DNA of 64,000 bases, from positions 1-64,000 of the forward strand of contig NZ_JJOY01000031.1 in the NCBI RefSeq assembly GCF_000979455.1. Reading direction: 5' to 3'. Both the position numbers and the translations under genes were made by a program. This DNA is from Methanosarcina sp. 2.H.T.1A.6 (GTDB lineage Archaea > Halobacteriota > Methanosarcinia > Methanosarcinales > Methanosarcinaceae). The notes under the pieces were generated by a model. It searched no databases and had not been told where the DNA came from. It worked only from the letters and a program-made list of their open reading frames with translations. Of the stretch, positions 54,150 to 63,352 are shown in pieces. Every line of letters starts with the position of its first letter. Position 1 is the stretch's first letter.

Positions 54150-54866
54150 ATGTTTAATCCGGAAAAAATGCCAGTTAAGGGAAATATCATAGATGTTACA
54201 GTCCCTATTTCATCTCTTACTCCGATTTTTCCAGGAGACCCGGAGCCTTCAATTGAAAGGGCCTGTACTCTCGAAAAGGACGGGTGTGCAGTATCCATAT
54301 TGAGTTTCGGGAGCCATACCGGCACGCACGTTGACGCGCCGTCTCACATCCTGAAAGATGGACTTTCAGTTGATAAACTGGACCTTGAGAGCCTTATGGG
54401 CAAGGCGGTTGTTCTGGATTTATCCCGAAGAAATGGGGCATTGACAGACAATATTCTTGATAAGGCTTATAATGACCAGAAAATTACTGAACGTGTTTCT
54501 ATCCTCCTCCTGAAAACAAAGGCTTCTTTCCGGAATGAACAACATCCCGAAATTCCTGGCTTTCAGGCAGGGAAACCCGATAGAAAAGAGGAATTTGAGG
54601 AATCTGCATACCTCGATGCAACTGCTGCAACCTGGCTTGTCCGGAACGGGTTCAAAACAGTAGGAATTGATGAATTTTCCGTGGACAGCCTCTCCTCAGA
54701 AAGCCTGCCTGCTCATCACATGCTTCTTTCAAACAACGTGAACATTGTGGAATGTCTTGACCTCAGCTCAGTCGATACAGGGATGTATTTTTTCCTGTGC
54801 CTGCCCCTTAAAGTTGAGGGTTGCGACGGTGCCCCTGCAAGGGCATTACTTATTTCTGACTCCTGA
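54150..54866 (+). CDS. Cyclase-family protein (kynurenine formamidase-like), paralog 2
   Basis: 238 residues. Canonical metal motif HTGTHVDAPSH near residue 56-66, complete compared with paralog 1 at 6589. IDVTVPISSLTPIFPGDPEPSIER is the usual family opening and CLPLKVEGCDGAPARALLI the ending. A probable amide or ester hydrolase of unknown substrate. The stop codon is contained in the first unit of a four-copy repeat (54853-54908). ATG at 54168 is an alternative start. Confidence 0.87.
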   Translation: MFNPEKMPVKGNIIDVTVPISSLTPIFPGDPEPSIERACTLEKDGCAVSILSFGSHTGTHVDAPSHILKDGLSVDKLDLESLMGKAVVLDLSRRNGALTDNILDKAYNDQKITERVSILLLKTKASFRNEQHPEIPGFQAGKPDRKEEFEESAYLDATAATWLVRNGFKTVGIDEFSVDSLSSESLPAHHMLLSNNVNIVECLDLSSVDTGMYFFLCLPLKVEGCDGAPARALLISDS

Positions 54867-54908
54867 TTTCTGACTCCTGATTTCTGACTCCTGGTTTCTG
54901 ACTCCTGA
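54853..54908. repeat. Four-copy 14-base repeat containing the cyclase stop codon
   Basis: Four copies of tttctgactcctga (third ends in gg). The first includes the stop codon TGA of the preceding gene. Confidence 0.9.
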
Positions 54909-54929
54909 TTTCAAAACCAGGCCATTGTT

Positions 54930-55529
54930 TCAGAATCTGGCCATTGTATATTTTATGCCGTCCAGGGTAACCATTTCAAACCGGAACTCGCCCGAAACCG
55001 GGGATTCTATCACCACTCCCGTACTTTCGAGAACTGAAGACTTCTGGCTGCTGTCCTGGCTTTCGGCAGGAATCCAGATGCTTTCCGGATTCTGTATGCC
55101 CTTTATAAAGTGGATGGGTTTTCCTTCAATCAGCACTCTCTTTTTAACGCCATTTTTGTACTGGTAGATAAGGGTATTGTTTTCCGGAATCCACTCGGAG
55201 TCGGTCAGGTTGCCATTACATTCATGGTCGGGGTCCACTCCGAAACTGATGTACCTGACAGACGGCGGGAGGGAAAAGGTCAGGGTGCACATGCTCCCCT
55301 CAGGGCTGTACCTGTCTGCAGGGTTTCGGGCATATCCTCCCTGGATCGAGAGAAGGGAAAGGGAAGCAGTTTCTGCCTGGGCTTTAATCTCCGCTTCCTG
55401 AAGGACAGGAGAAGCTATGTTCCAGGCCTGAGCCAGAAGGAGCACTACTGCAGCTAGAAGCGCAAGATACACTACAAGTTTAAGGGGGATGGTGTCTGCG
55501 GCCACAGTGTCGGAAATAAATTTTTTCAT
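54930..55529 (-). CDS. Archaeal membrane-anchored protein, pilin-like N-terminus
   Basis: 199 residues. One hydrophobic helix at about 17-38 (LKLVVYLALLAAVVLLLAQAW) follows a short charged stretch, then an alpha-helical region (LQEAEIKAQAETASLSLLSIQGG) and a beta-rich exterior domain. The arrangement recalls archaeal pilin-like or flagella-related accessory proteins, but no class III cleavage site is obvious. Function unknown. It is convergent with the cyclase gene. Confidence 0.65.
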   Translation of the reverse strand: MKKFISDTVAADTIPLKLVVYLALLAAVVLLLAQAWNIASPVLQEAEIKAQAETASLSLLSIQGGYARNPADRYSPEGSMCTLTFSLPPSVRYISFGVDPDHECNGNLTDSEWIPENNTLIYQYKNGVKKRVLIEGKPIHFIKGIQNPESIWIPAESQDSSQKSSVLESTGVVIESPVSGEFRFEMVTLDGIKYTMARF

Positions 55530-55761
55530 GTAATTGTAAATGACCCTTACATATTAAAAAATTTTACTTGATGAGACGTAGAAGTTTTCTGGCAGCTAAA
55601 ATCTAAAAGGAAAACTTGAAGATAAAGAGCAGGCTAAAAGATAACAGGAGACGACTGACAAAAGCAACCTTGAATAAAATAATGCTCAAAAGATAAACCC
55701 GATAAAAAGATAAACTGAAAATGAAAAGTACAATTCATCGGAACACACAGGAGGGTTTGGG

Positions 55762-56205
55762 ATAAACGAAGAATGCGAGGAAAATCTGCTATGCATTCCT
55801 TTTTCTGAGGAGCAGCTTGAGGAAATCAAAAAGTATGCAGCCCTTTACGGCATGGAGGTTGAAGAATTTATAAAAAACGTTTGCCTGACTCACTGTCTCC
55901 AGCAAATGGAATACGTCCACGGGCAAAAGCCAGAAGGACCTGAAGCTGGAGAAGGGGCTGCAAAATCGGAAAACGGGTCAAAAACCGAGCCAAAGAAAAT
56001 CGATATTAAAGGCAAAAAGCCTACCTCAAAAGATCTGCTTGACGGGCCGCTCGTCCTGGACCAGCAGTGCATAATGGATTTATTTGCAATCAAACGAGAG
56101 TTCGGCCATACTTCAAATAACAAGATCATTACTGTTGCCCTGAAACTGGGTTTAAATCAGCTCAGTGTGGCCCTTGATATGCTCAAGCACAAACTGGAAG
56201 AATAA
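55762..56205 (+). CDS. Hypothetical protein, apparent ATA start
   Basis: About 147 residues. The first standard start in frame is ATG at 55852, but the 30 codons before it read as one continuous helix with the following part (PFSEEQLEEIKKYAALYGMEVEEF). The frame is open back to 55714 with no ATG, GTG or TTG. At 55762 an ATA has GGAGGG six bases upstream, an ideal spacing. Residues 50-85 are Pro/Lys/Glu-rich and disordered; residues 90-147 are helical (DQQCIMDLFAIKREFG). No family recognised. It may be a regulator. Confidence 0.68.
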   Translation: MNEECEENLLCIPFSEEQLEEIKKYAALYGMEVEEFIKNVCLTHCLQQMEYVHGQKPEGPEAGEGAAKSENGSKTEPKKIDIKGKKPTSKDLLDGPLVLDQQCIMDLFAIKREFGHTSNNKIITVALKLGLNQLSVALDMLKHKLEE

Positions 56206-56307
56206 AAGAAAGTGAAATAAGAGAATCGAAGAATAAAATAAAATGAAAAAAGAGAAAAAGTTAAGAAAATGGCCTTTGCAGGCAATTTTTCTGAAAGTGC
56301 AGGGTTT

Positions 56308-56862
56308 TTAAGCCCTGCTGGTAAACCATTCCAGGAACTTATCGACAGCCCTGCGCCGGTGGGAAACCTTATTTTTCTCTTCGTCCCCGAGTTCCCCGAA
56401 GGTCATGCCCTGGTACTCGAAGATAGGGTCGTACCCAAAACCGCCCGTGCCACGCTCTTCGTATGCGATTTTCCCTTCCACTATTCCAGGGAAAACCAGG
56501 GGCTCTTTTCCGGGTTCGCAATATCCGATTACGGTTTTAAAATATGCGGCCCTGTCCTCTTCTCCTTCCATCATTTTGAGCACTTTAGGATTTCCCAGTT
56601 TGTCTTCCACAAAACGGGAGTATGGGCCCGGAAAGCCGTTTAAGGCATTTATGAAGATCCCGGAGTCGTCTACCATCACAGGCATGTTCAGTTTGTTTGC
56701 AACATACTGTGCCCCGTAAGCCGCGATCGGTTCAAGTTCATCTTCCTGGAGTTCCGGATAACCATTTTTGTTCTGGATTACCTCGATTCCGAAAGTTCCG
56801 AGGATATCCCTTACTTCGGCAAACTTGCCCTTATTTCCCGTAACAAAGACGATCTTATGCAT
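56308..56862 (-). CDS. rdgB: XTP/dITP diphosphatase (RdgB/HAM1 family)
   Basis: Hydrolyses XTP, ITP and dITP to prevent their incorporation. 184 residues. Motifs TGNKGKFAEVRDIL at the start, VMVDDSGIFINALNGFPGPYS near residue 65 and SHRRRAVDKF near the end are those of the family. The start overlaps the last codons of the Kae1-Bud32 gene by eight bases, so both are translated from one mRNA. The gap downstream to 56206 contains nothing recognisable. Confidence 0.95.
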   Translation of the reverse strand: MHKIVFVTGNKGKFAEVRDILGTFGIEVIQNKNGYPELQEDELEPIAAYGAQYVANKLNMPVMVDDSGIFINALNGFPGPYSRFVEDKLGNPKVLKMMEGEEDRAAYFKTVIGYCEPGKEPLVFPGIVEGKIAYEERGTGGFGYDPIFEYQGMTFGELGDEEKNKVSHRRRAVDKFLEWFTSRA

Positions 56863-58498
56863 AGCGAGCCCTCTTTTTTATCTCTTCAACTCTCCGGAGT
56901 ACATCCTCTGAATCTATAAAAGTACTTCCATACCCTTTTTCGAAAGCTTTAACAAGGGTTTCGTGGTCGCGGTGAGTACTTTCAAAAGTCTGGAAAAGCA
57001 CATGGACATCCACACCTCTGGCTTCCAGGCTTTTGTCAAAATAAGCAAGCCCGAAGTCAATGAGGTAAAGCCTCTCGCCTGCAAGCAGGAGGTTTGAGGT
57101 GGTAAGGTCTCCGTGCACTATACCTGAACTGTGCAACTTGCCCACAAGTTCTCCGACCTTTTCCGAAACCTCGGGAGTTATAAGATACTTTATGGGGACT
57201 CCTTCGATGAACTGCATTTTGAGCTTGAATTCCTCAACATCGTAGATGATTGGCGTAGGCACTCCCGTGCGCCTGGCTTCAGACATCAGGCGGGCTTCTG
57301 CCCGGTTCCTTTCTCTCCTTATCCTTTCATCTATCTCTCTGTGCCTGTAAACCTTAGGGACCCTTTCCTTAACAAGCACCTTCTTCCCTTCAGGTCCATC
57401 CTCAAGGTAAACAACAGCTTCAGCCCCACTGTCCAGCATTTCTCCGGGGGGAGTCCTGAAGAACGTCTCAGGAGAGATTTCAGGGACCCTTTTCATATCC
57501 TCTTCCTTTATCCAGGTCACTTTCACATCATCGGTCCTGAAACTCGGGTTCACACGCGAGTCTTCAATGGAGAGGGTATTTCCGGACTTATACATCAGGA
57601 GCCCGGTATATGCGATCATTGTCCCGTTGTCGCCCATGAAGCGTTTTTCGGGTACATAGAATGTTGCATCCCTGGCTTCACACATCTTGTTTAACATCTC
57701 GCGAAGCCTGGTATTTGCACCTACTCCGCCTGCCAGCAGCACTTCCTTTTTTCCCGTGTGGGCAAGGGCTCGTTCCGCAACCTCCACAACCATTGCAAAA
57801 GCTGTTTCCTGATAGGAATAACAGACATCTTCAAGAGTGGCTTTTTTCAGGGCTTCGCTTGAAGCAGTGGACAGCCCGGAAAATGAGAGGTCCATTCCTT
57901 TAATCACATATGGGAGATGGATATATTGCTTTGCGTCTTTTGCGCATGTCTCGATTTTAGGCCCTCCCGGGTGAGACAGGCCTGCTCCCCGCGCAAATTT
58001 ATCAAGGGCGTTTCCAAGGCCAATATCAAGAGTCTCGCCAAAGACCCTGTACCGCCCTTCCATATATGAGATAACCTGGGAATTTGCCCCGCTTACATAA
58101 AGAACTACAGGGTCCTTTGCAGGGGTTTTCCAGATCCCTATTTCTATATGAGCAATGCAGTGGTTGACCCCTATAAGAGGAATACCCAGGGACAGGGAAA
58201 GCACCCTGGCTGCGGTTGCAACAGTCCTCAGGCAGGGTCCGAGTCCGGGGCCCTGAGAAAAAGCTATGCCGTCAATATCTGAAGGCTCCACCCCTTTTTC
58301 TTTTGCCTCTGCAAGGAGTTTTTTGATAACACTTGCTGCATATTTTGCATGGTGCTGGGCGGCTTCCCTGGGGTGGATTCCGCCTTTTTCGGGTTTATAT
58401 GTCTCTGTGACCTCGGCAATGATCTCGGTCTCGGTCACGATTGCGGCACTCAGGTTCCAGGCAGTGCCTTCGATTCCAAGGATGAATGTGTTTTTCAC
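56855..58498 (-). CDS. Kae1-Bud32 fusion (tRNA t6A synthesis)
   Basis: 547 residues. Kae1 domain (about 1-325): GIEGTAWNLSAAIV at the start, NHCIAHIEIG (iron site His) near residue 107, DIGLGNALDKFARGAG, and the GGVGANTRLREML segment. Bud32 kinase domain (about 340-547): VLVKERVPKVYRH, HGDLTTSNLLLAGERLYLIDFGLAYFD. Together they form the core of the KEOPS complex that makes threonylcarbamoyladenosine. The start is GTG at 58498 with GGAG upstream; ATG farther upstream would add 26 unrelated residues. Confidence 0.95.
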   Translation of the reverse strand: MKNTFILGIEGTAWNLSAAIVTETEIIAEVTETYKPEKGGIHPREAAQHHAKYAASVIKKLLAEAKEKGVEPSDIDGIAFSQGPGLGPCLRTVATAARVLSLSLGIPLIGVNHCIAHIEIGIWKTPAKDPVVLYVSGANSQVISYMEGRYRVFGETLDIGLGNALDKFARGAGLSHPGGPKIETCAKDAKQYIHLPYVIKGMDLSFSGLSTASSEALKKATLEDVCYSYQETAFAMVVEVAERALAHTGKKEVLLAGGVGANTRLREMLNKMCEARDATFYVPEKRFMGDNGTMIAYTGLLMYKSGNTLSIEDSRVNPSFRTDDVKVTWIKEEDMKRVPEISPETFFRTPPGEMLDSGAEAVVYLEDGPEGKKVLVKERVPKVYRHREIDERIRRERNRAEARLMSEARRTGVPTPIIYDVEEFKLKMQFIEGVPIKYLITPEVSEKVGELVGKLHSSGIVHGDLTTSNLLLAGERLYLIDFGLAYFDKSLEARGVDVHVLFQTFESTHRDHETLVKAFEKGYGSTFIDSEDVLRRVEEIKKRARYA

Positions 58499-58621
58499 GG
58501 CTTCCACTCTCCTTCCGGTGCGTCTCCTCTGCTTGCTATCACTGCCTTCGATAATATCGGAGAGGGTTATATACATTTGCTTTTCCGGTTTCTCTTCCCT
58601 GGCTTCAAAACTTCCCGAGCT

Positions 58622-61600
58622 TTAAAATTTCCCAAGTTTCTCAATGCTTTCTCTCATGGGTTCCGGAGAGAACAGGCTTTTTTCAAGCTTTTCCGTAAAC
58701 TCTTCCAGAATGGATACAGGGATGTCAAAGTCCGGAGGCGGTGGAGTAAGCGTTTCAAGTTCAAGTTCTTCTTGTTCCGGCCTGCCAAATCCGAATGCCG
58801 GAAGGAACAGGAGGGCGGACAAAATCAAAATCGAGCTTACATACTCTTTTTCATAAAGCGCCCATAAAACATTGTTTTCACCAGGCTGGTAAAAAATCTG
58901 GCTTACAATTGCTGCCGGCCAGGATACAATGGGGAGGGTTGAGGCTGCGGGGTGAGACAGCAGCAAGCTGAAGATCAAAAGGAAAATTAGCCCGAATCCT
59001 GCTTTTTTAATAAAACCGTATGTTCCCGGAGCAAGCCACCATTCCCACCAGGCATATCTACGATTTCTTACGCGGATACTTTTAAGGAGCAGGGATGCAG
59101 GCTGTTTTACCTTCCTGGAATTCTCAAGCTTCAGGCATTCTTCGAGCCTTTCCGAAGCTTTTCGGAAGTAACGGATCTTGCAATAAAAAAGTCCCAGGAA
59201 GTACAGGGCATAAGCTTTCAGTTCGTTGTCTTCGGGTTCCTGGCAGATGGCTGCCTTTTCAAGTTTTCCGGCAGCCGCAAGGAGCATGTACCTGAAACGC
59301 GCACTATTTTCCTCAAAAGAAGCTTCTGCACACATATACCTGGCGTATGCATCCCAGAGCAGGAGCCTCTGGTCTTCCGTATCCAGGGCAAGAGCTCGTC
59401 TGAAGGACTCAAGAGCGTCTTCACATGCCTGTTCTTCAAGCTCTACTCTGCCTTTCAGGCTCCTTGAGAAGGCATTCTCCGGAGCTTCTGCTATTGAAGC
59501 TTCAAGCTCTTTTAACGCACCCATGCTGTTCCCGAGCCTGAAGTAAATCTCTGCAAGCCCGTTTCTGGCATGAATGTTCTTCGGGTTTGCTTCAGTTGCT
59601 TTCCTGTAAGCCCGAAGGGCTTTTTCAAAACCTCCCTGCTTAGAAAAGGCAAAACCCAGCAGGCAGGAGGGAAGATCAGGGTCCGTCTTCTCTACTGTGG
59701 ACCTCTCAAGGACCTCGGCAGCCTTCTCAAAATCCTGAAGCCTTATCAGGGCAAAGGCTTTCATTACCGAAGCCGTGGCATCTTTGGGATCGAAGATAAG
59801 GGCTGTATCAAACGTTTCCAGGGCTTTTTTCCATTCTCCGCGGTGTGAAAAAACAATACCTTTCCCGGAACAGGAGATTTTCCCATTTCCGGAAAGCTTT
59901 CTGGCACTCTCAAAAGCTTTCAGGGCTTCTTCATATCTGCCAAGAGCGTCAAGGGCAAAACCTTTCGCGGTCCTGAGCATTTCCAGCACGGGCTTTTTCC
60001 CGGCAGGGTCCAGAATCCGGGACATCTCCACTTTTTGTTCATCACCGGGCCTTCCGGCTTTTTCTGTGCCTATGGTTGTGTAAAAAATCTCTTCTGCCTG
60101 CTCAAAAGCCTCCAGAGCTTCTTCATATTTTTCAAGGCATATGAGAGCAATTCCTTTGTAGACAAGGGGAGATATGTCCTCTGATCTGTGTTTTGCTGCT
60201 CTGTCAAAAGCTTTAAGTGCTTCTTTATATTCCCCAAGTTCGGCAAAAGCAAGCCCCCTGTATTTCCAGCCCTCAGCCCCGATTTTATTTTCAGGAAGCT
60301 CCTCGGACAGCTCAAGGTATTTTTTAAAAGCTGTCTGGAGCTGGTTTTCAAGAGGCTCTTCGGTATTATTTTGCCTGGTTTTAAGCCTGGAGAGGGCGAC
60401 TCCGCGGTTGTAGCGGGCCGGCAGGCTGTCATAATCAAGTGTAAGGAGATTTTCATAAGCTTCGAGGGCTTCTCTGTACTTCCCGAGTTTGCAGAGTACA
60501 TTTCCCTTTCCGTTCCAGGCAAAGGCATTCTCTATATCAAGCCTCAGAGCCTTCTCAAAAGCCTCAAGAGCTCCGGAACAATCCCCAAATTCATAATAGG
60601 CCTCCCCAATACCGCTCAGGATGCAGCTATTTTCTGGCCCGAAGGAGAGGGCTTTTTCGTAAGCCTGCATTGCTTCATAATATTTTCCGAGGGCAAGGAA
60701 GCAGCTGCCCATCCCCTCCCAGCCTTCTGAATTCTCCGGGTCTTCTTTAAGGGTTTTACTGAATGAATCAAGTGCCTGTTGATAGTTTCCAAGAGCCAGC
60801 AGGGCTTTTCCCCTGTTAATTTTTGCTTCAGTAAGGGAACTGTCCATCTGAAGTACACTTTCAAACGCCTGAAGCGCTTCCCCATACCTTCCCAGGCTTC
60901 CGAGCAGCCTACCTTTTTCGATCCTGTTTTTTACGTTCATGGGCTCAAGAATAAGGCTTTTTTCAAAAGCTTCAAGCGCTTCTTCTTTTTTTCCAATGCC
61001 TTCCAGAATTTTCCCCTGAGTTTCCCAGGCTCCTGCAGAAGCGGGTTCAATTTCCAGAGCCTTTTCACATGCTCTCAAAGCTTCCCTTCTTCTTCCCAGG
61101 GAAAGGTATGCTTTTGCCTTGCCTTCCCAGGCCCCTGCATGTAAGGGTTCCAGTGCCAGTGCTTCTTCAAAAGCTTCAAGAGCTTCCACACTCTTTCCCA
61201 GAATGTAGAGGGATACTCCCCTGTAGTACCAGGCTCCAGGGTTTTCAGGATTTATTTCAAGGGCTCCTGAAAGGGCTGAAACTGCTTCGATATGCCTTCC
61301 AAGCCGGTTTAAGGCAAGCCCGGTGTAGTAAAGAGCTCCTGCATGTTTTGCGTCTCTTTCAAGCACCCCTTCGAAAGCCTCCAGAGCCTGCTCCGGAAGG
61401 TTCAGGTACCCGAGTGTAAGCCCCTTAAAGTAGCGGGCAGAAACATTGTCCGGATCAAAAGCAAGAGCCCTTTCAAAAGCTCCCAGAGCTTCCTCCGGTC
61501 TGTCCAGGTAACGCAGTATATTTCCCCTGTATTGCCAGGCGACTGTGTCCTGAGGGTTTATCTCAAGCAGGGCATCGAAAGCTTCAAGAGCCTTTTCAAA

Positions 61601-61684
61601 ATTATTCTCTGACCCGATCGGATTTTTCAGGTTCAAAAGAGCAAGCGCTTTACTGTACCAGGCTCTGGCATAAAGAGAGTGCAT
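58622..61684 (-). CDS. Large TPR protein with C-terminal membrane segments
   Basis: 1020 residues. About 22 tandem TPR motifs of 34 residues (pattern W/A-x2-L/G-x3-L-x2-A) cover residues 1-880; AWYYRGVSLYILGKSVEALE is a typical unit. Then two hydrophobic segments (YGFIKKAGFGLIFLLIFSLLL and SSILILSALLFLPAF) lie near residues 910-975, and a short C-terminal tail follows. It is probably membrane-anchored with a large scaffold in the cytoplasm; partner unknown. The DNA is itself repetitive, so unequal recombination can change the number of repeats. Confidence 0.88.
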   Translation of the reverse strand: MHSLYARAWYSKALALLNLKNPIGSENNFEKALEAFDALLEINPQDTVAWQYRGNILRYLDRPEEALGAFERALAFDPDNVSARYFKGLTLGYLNLPEQALEAFEGVLERDAKHAGALYYTGLALNRLGRHIEAVSALSGALEINPENPGAWYYRGVSLYILGKSVEALEAFEEALALEPLHAGAWEGKAKAYLSLGRRREALRACEKALEIEPASAGAWETQGKILEGIGKKEEALEAFEKSLILEPMNVKNRIEKGRLLGSLGRYGEALQAFESVLQMDSSLTEAKINRGKALLALGNYQQALDSFSKTLKEDPENSEGWEGMGSCFLALGKYYEAMQAYEKALSFGPENSCILSGIGEAYYEFGDCSGALEAFEKALRLDIENAFAWNGKGNVLCKLGKYREALEAYENLLTLDYDSLPARYNRGVALSRLKTRQNNTEEPLENQLQTAFKKYLELSEELPENKIGAEGWKYRGLAFAELGEYKEALKAFDRAAKHRSEDISPLVYKGIALICLEKYEEALEAFEQAEEIFYTTIGTEKAGRPGDEQKVEMSRILDPAGKKPVLEMLRTAKGFALDALGRYEEALKAFESARKLSGNGKISCSGKGIVFSHRGEWKKALETFDTALIFDPKDATASVMKAFALIRLQDFEKAAEVLERSTVEKTDPDLPSCLLGFAFSKQGGFEKALRAYRKATEANPKNIHARNGLAEIYFRLGNSMGALKELEASIAEAPENAFSRSLKGRVELEEQACEDALESFRRALALDTEDQRLLLWDAYARYMCAEASFEENSARFRYMLLAAAGKLEKAAICQEPEDNELKAYALYFLGLFYCKIRYFRKASERLEECLKLENSRKVKQPASLLLKSIRVRNRRYAWWEWWLAPGTYGFIKKAGFGLIFLLIFSLLLSHPAASTLPIVSWPAAIVSQIFYQPGENNVLWALYEKEYVSSILILSALLFLPAFGFGRPEQEELELETLTPPPPDFDIPVSILEEFTEKLEKSLFSPEPMRESIEKLGKF

Positions 61685-61941
61685 GGTGCCTCGGGAATTG
61701 TCTTCTAAAAATATTTGTGTGGAATTATATATACGCCCGGCTATATATACGACTACAGAAAATAGTTACTGATTTACTAAATCTGGTATTTGCCTTTGTC
61801 TTCAGGCTCAGTTCTGAGTATCCTACTGCAAAAAAGAGCTTATTCAGAAAATAGTTTATGCAAAAAAGAGATTTATGTGAAGATGATGGTTGATAGTTCT
61901 CTGTTATCAATCGGTAGATCTTATAAATTGAGGTGGTAAAA

Positions 61942-62034
61942 TTGTCCAGGAAGAGGGATTTTACAGCTACATTAATTTTTCTTTTAATGCTTTTATTTAT
62001 TTTGATTCGTTTTTTAAGTTCATCTCAGAATTAA
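61942..62034 (+). CDS. Small membrane protein, 30 aa
   Basis: A 30-codon frame MSRKRDFTATLIFLLMLLF with a basic N-terminus and one hydrophobic segment of about 14 residues. Start TTG with GAGGTGG five bases upstream, which is stronger than chance. No family recognised. The surrounding gap (61685-62248) is otherwise empty and very AT-rich downstream. Confidence 0.5.
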   Translation: MSRKRDFTATLIFLLMLLFILIRFLSSSQN

Positions 62035-62248
62035 GTTTCTTATTAAAGGATCTACAAAAAAGTATTCTAATTTTTTTTGATATCATCATTTATTTCTGTT
62101 TTATTACAATCTATGAATATATAATCTAAAATAAGCTGTTATTATATTTTATTTTAAAGATCGTATATTAAATAATATTTTATGCTTTATAACGTAAATC
62201 TCCGGGAAATAAAAAACAGCTTTTTTTAGATGTTAAACCAATATTAAT

Positions 62249-62410
62249 TTACTCTTTCTTTTCCGGCGGAAGCTTGAAGATCAGCCTGACGTTCTTTAAG
62301 GTCAGGTTTTTTATGATAAGGGGTTTTGGCCCCAAACCTTTTATTTTCAGATTTTTTATGTTCGAGTCTTTTATTGTGATAATTTTCGTTCTCGTGTTTT
62401 TCTCTGACAT
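62249..62410 (-). CDS. Small basic protein, tandem paralog 2, 53 aa
   Basis: 53 residues (first part MSEKNTRTKIITIKDSNI), no Cys, very basic. The core LKIKGLGPKPLIIKNLTLKN is shared with the neighbouring gene (62412-62552). Its start follows one base after the upstream stop, and AGGGG in the last codons of that gene is its ribosome site. No known family. The alternating hydrophobic/basic pattern suggests a beta-rich or nucleic-acid/lipid-binding peptide. Confidence 0.7.
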   Translation of the reverse strand: MSEKNTRTKIITIKDSNIKNLKIKGLGPKPLIIKNLTLKNVRLIFKLPPEKKE

Positions 62411-62411
62411 G

Positions 62412-62552
62412 TTACCCCTTTACTTTTCTGATGTCCTTTAAATTCAGGTTCTTTATAATAAGATGTTTTGGTCTCAGACCCTTTATTTTCAGGCTTTTTA
62501 CGTGAATGTTCTTTACTCTGATTATTTTTGTTTTCGCACTTTCCTCAGGCAT
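62412..62552 (-). CDS. Small basic protein, tandem paralog 1, 46 aa
   Basis: 46 residues (first part MPEESAKTKIIRVKNIHVKS), with the core LKIKGLRPKHLIIKNLNLKD shared with the following gene. GGAG lies about ten bases before the ATG. The two are adjacent with a one-base gap and clearly arose by duplication; conservation of the core but divergence of the ends indicates selection for protein sequence. Function unknown. Confidence 0.7.
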   Translation of the reverse strand: MPEESAKTKIIRVKNIHVKSLKIKGLRPKHLIIKNLNLKDIRKVKG

Positions 62553-62890
62553 ATTTTATTCCGCTCCTTGCTAAACAGTGTCTTTCAGCTTTCTGAATAT
62601 ATTTTTGATGAAGTATACTATTCTGAAAATAACTTGTTTTTATCCTTGTTTTAAGTTTGAGACATCTTTCCGTAGGTGTCCTCAAAAAAATGATATAACT
62701 TAAAGATATTACTTCCAAATAGAAATTGGCATACAAAATAGATAAATTATTGCATAAAAATATCCCTAAAATATAACTTAGCGATATTTAATTAGGTAAA
62801 TAATTGGGGTCTAAAAAAATATAAATATTGAAAGGAGACCTGCGACAACTTAAGTGGAAAAAGTGAACAGAATTTGGCATAATCTTCAAA

Positions 62891-63097
62891 GAAAAGACTT
62901 GAGATGTTTCTCTGAAAAGACTTGAGATATTTCTCAGAAAAGACTTGAGATATTTCTCAGAAAAGACTTGAGATGTTTCTCAGAAAAGACTTGAGATGTT
63001 TCTCCGAAAAGACTTGAGATGTTTCTCCGAAAAGACTTGAGATGTTTCTCAGAAAAGACTTGAGATATTTCTCAGAAAAGACTTGAGATATTTTCTT
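62891..63097. repeat. Nine-copy 23-base tandem repeat
   Basis: Nine head-to-tail copies of gaaaagacttgagatatttc plus tca (23 bases), with a/g change at one site and a/c/t at the end. It lies downstream of rps27ae and upstream of the two small basic genes. No spacers separate the copies, so it is not a CRISPR. The rest of 62553-63181 shows no gene; TATA-like strings near 62730-62830 may serve the small genes. Confidence 0.92.
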
Positions 63098-63181
63098 CCG
63101 GAAGAGGACGTAAGTGAAAGGAGCCGCAGGAAAAACTCCTGCGGTCCGGGTTGAAAAATGAGTTATGATTTCCCGAGCGGG

Positions 63182-63331
63182 TTATTTCTTGAACTCGGTG
63201 TAGCCGCACTTTCCGCAGGCGAGGCGGTTTTTGTGTTCGGCAAGGAATACACCTGGTCCGCATCTGGGACAGAACTGTTTGAGTCTGGTTACGGAGTCGC
63301 CCTGGACTTTGTAGTAATCTTTTACTGCCAT
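63182..63331 (-). CDS. rps27ae: Ribosomal protein S27ae
   Basis: 49 residues, zinc-ribbon protein of the small ribosomal subunit. CPRC at 21-24 and CGKC (39-42) are the zinc ligands; [18 protein letters not shown] and [14 protein letters not shown] are typical. GAGGTG lies about seven bases before the ATG. It follows rps24e by 21 bases, as in most archaea. Confidence 0.95.
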   Translation of the reverse strand: MAVKDYYKVQGDSVTRLKQFCPRCGPGVFLAEHKNRLACGKCGYTEFKK

Positions 63332-63352
63332 GTTTATACACCTCAGTAAGGC

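Noticed and set aside
60188-60730. Plus-strand frames opposite the TPR gene
   Set aside because: They arise from the GC-rich codon third positions of the repeats on the minus strand; products are Phe/Ser-rich with repeated shadows.
62891-63097. CRISPR array
   Set aside because: Copies are directly adjacent with no spacers, and no cas genes are in the window.
63072-63341. 89-codon minus-strand frame over rps27ae
   Set aside because: It is in a different frame from S27ae, whose zinc-ribbon sequence and ribosome site are unmistakable.
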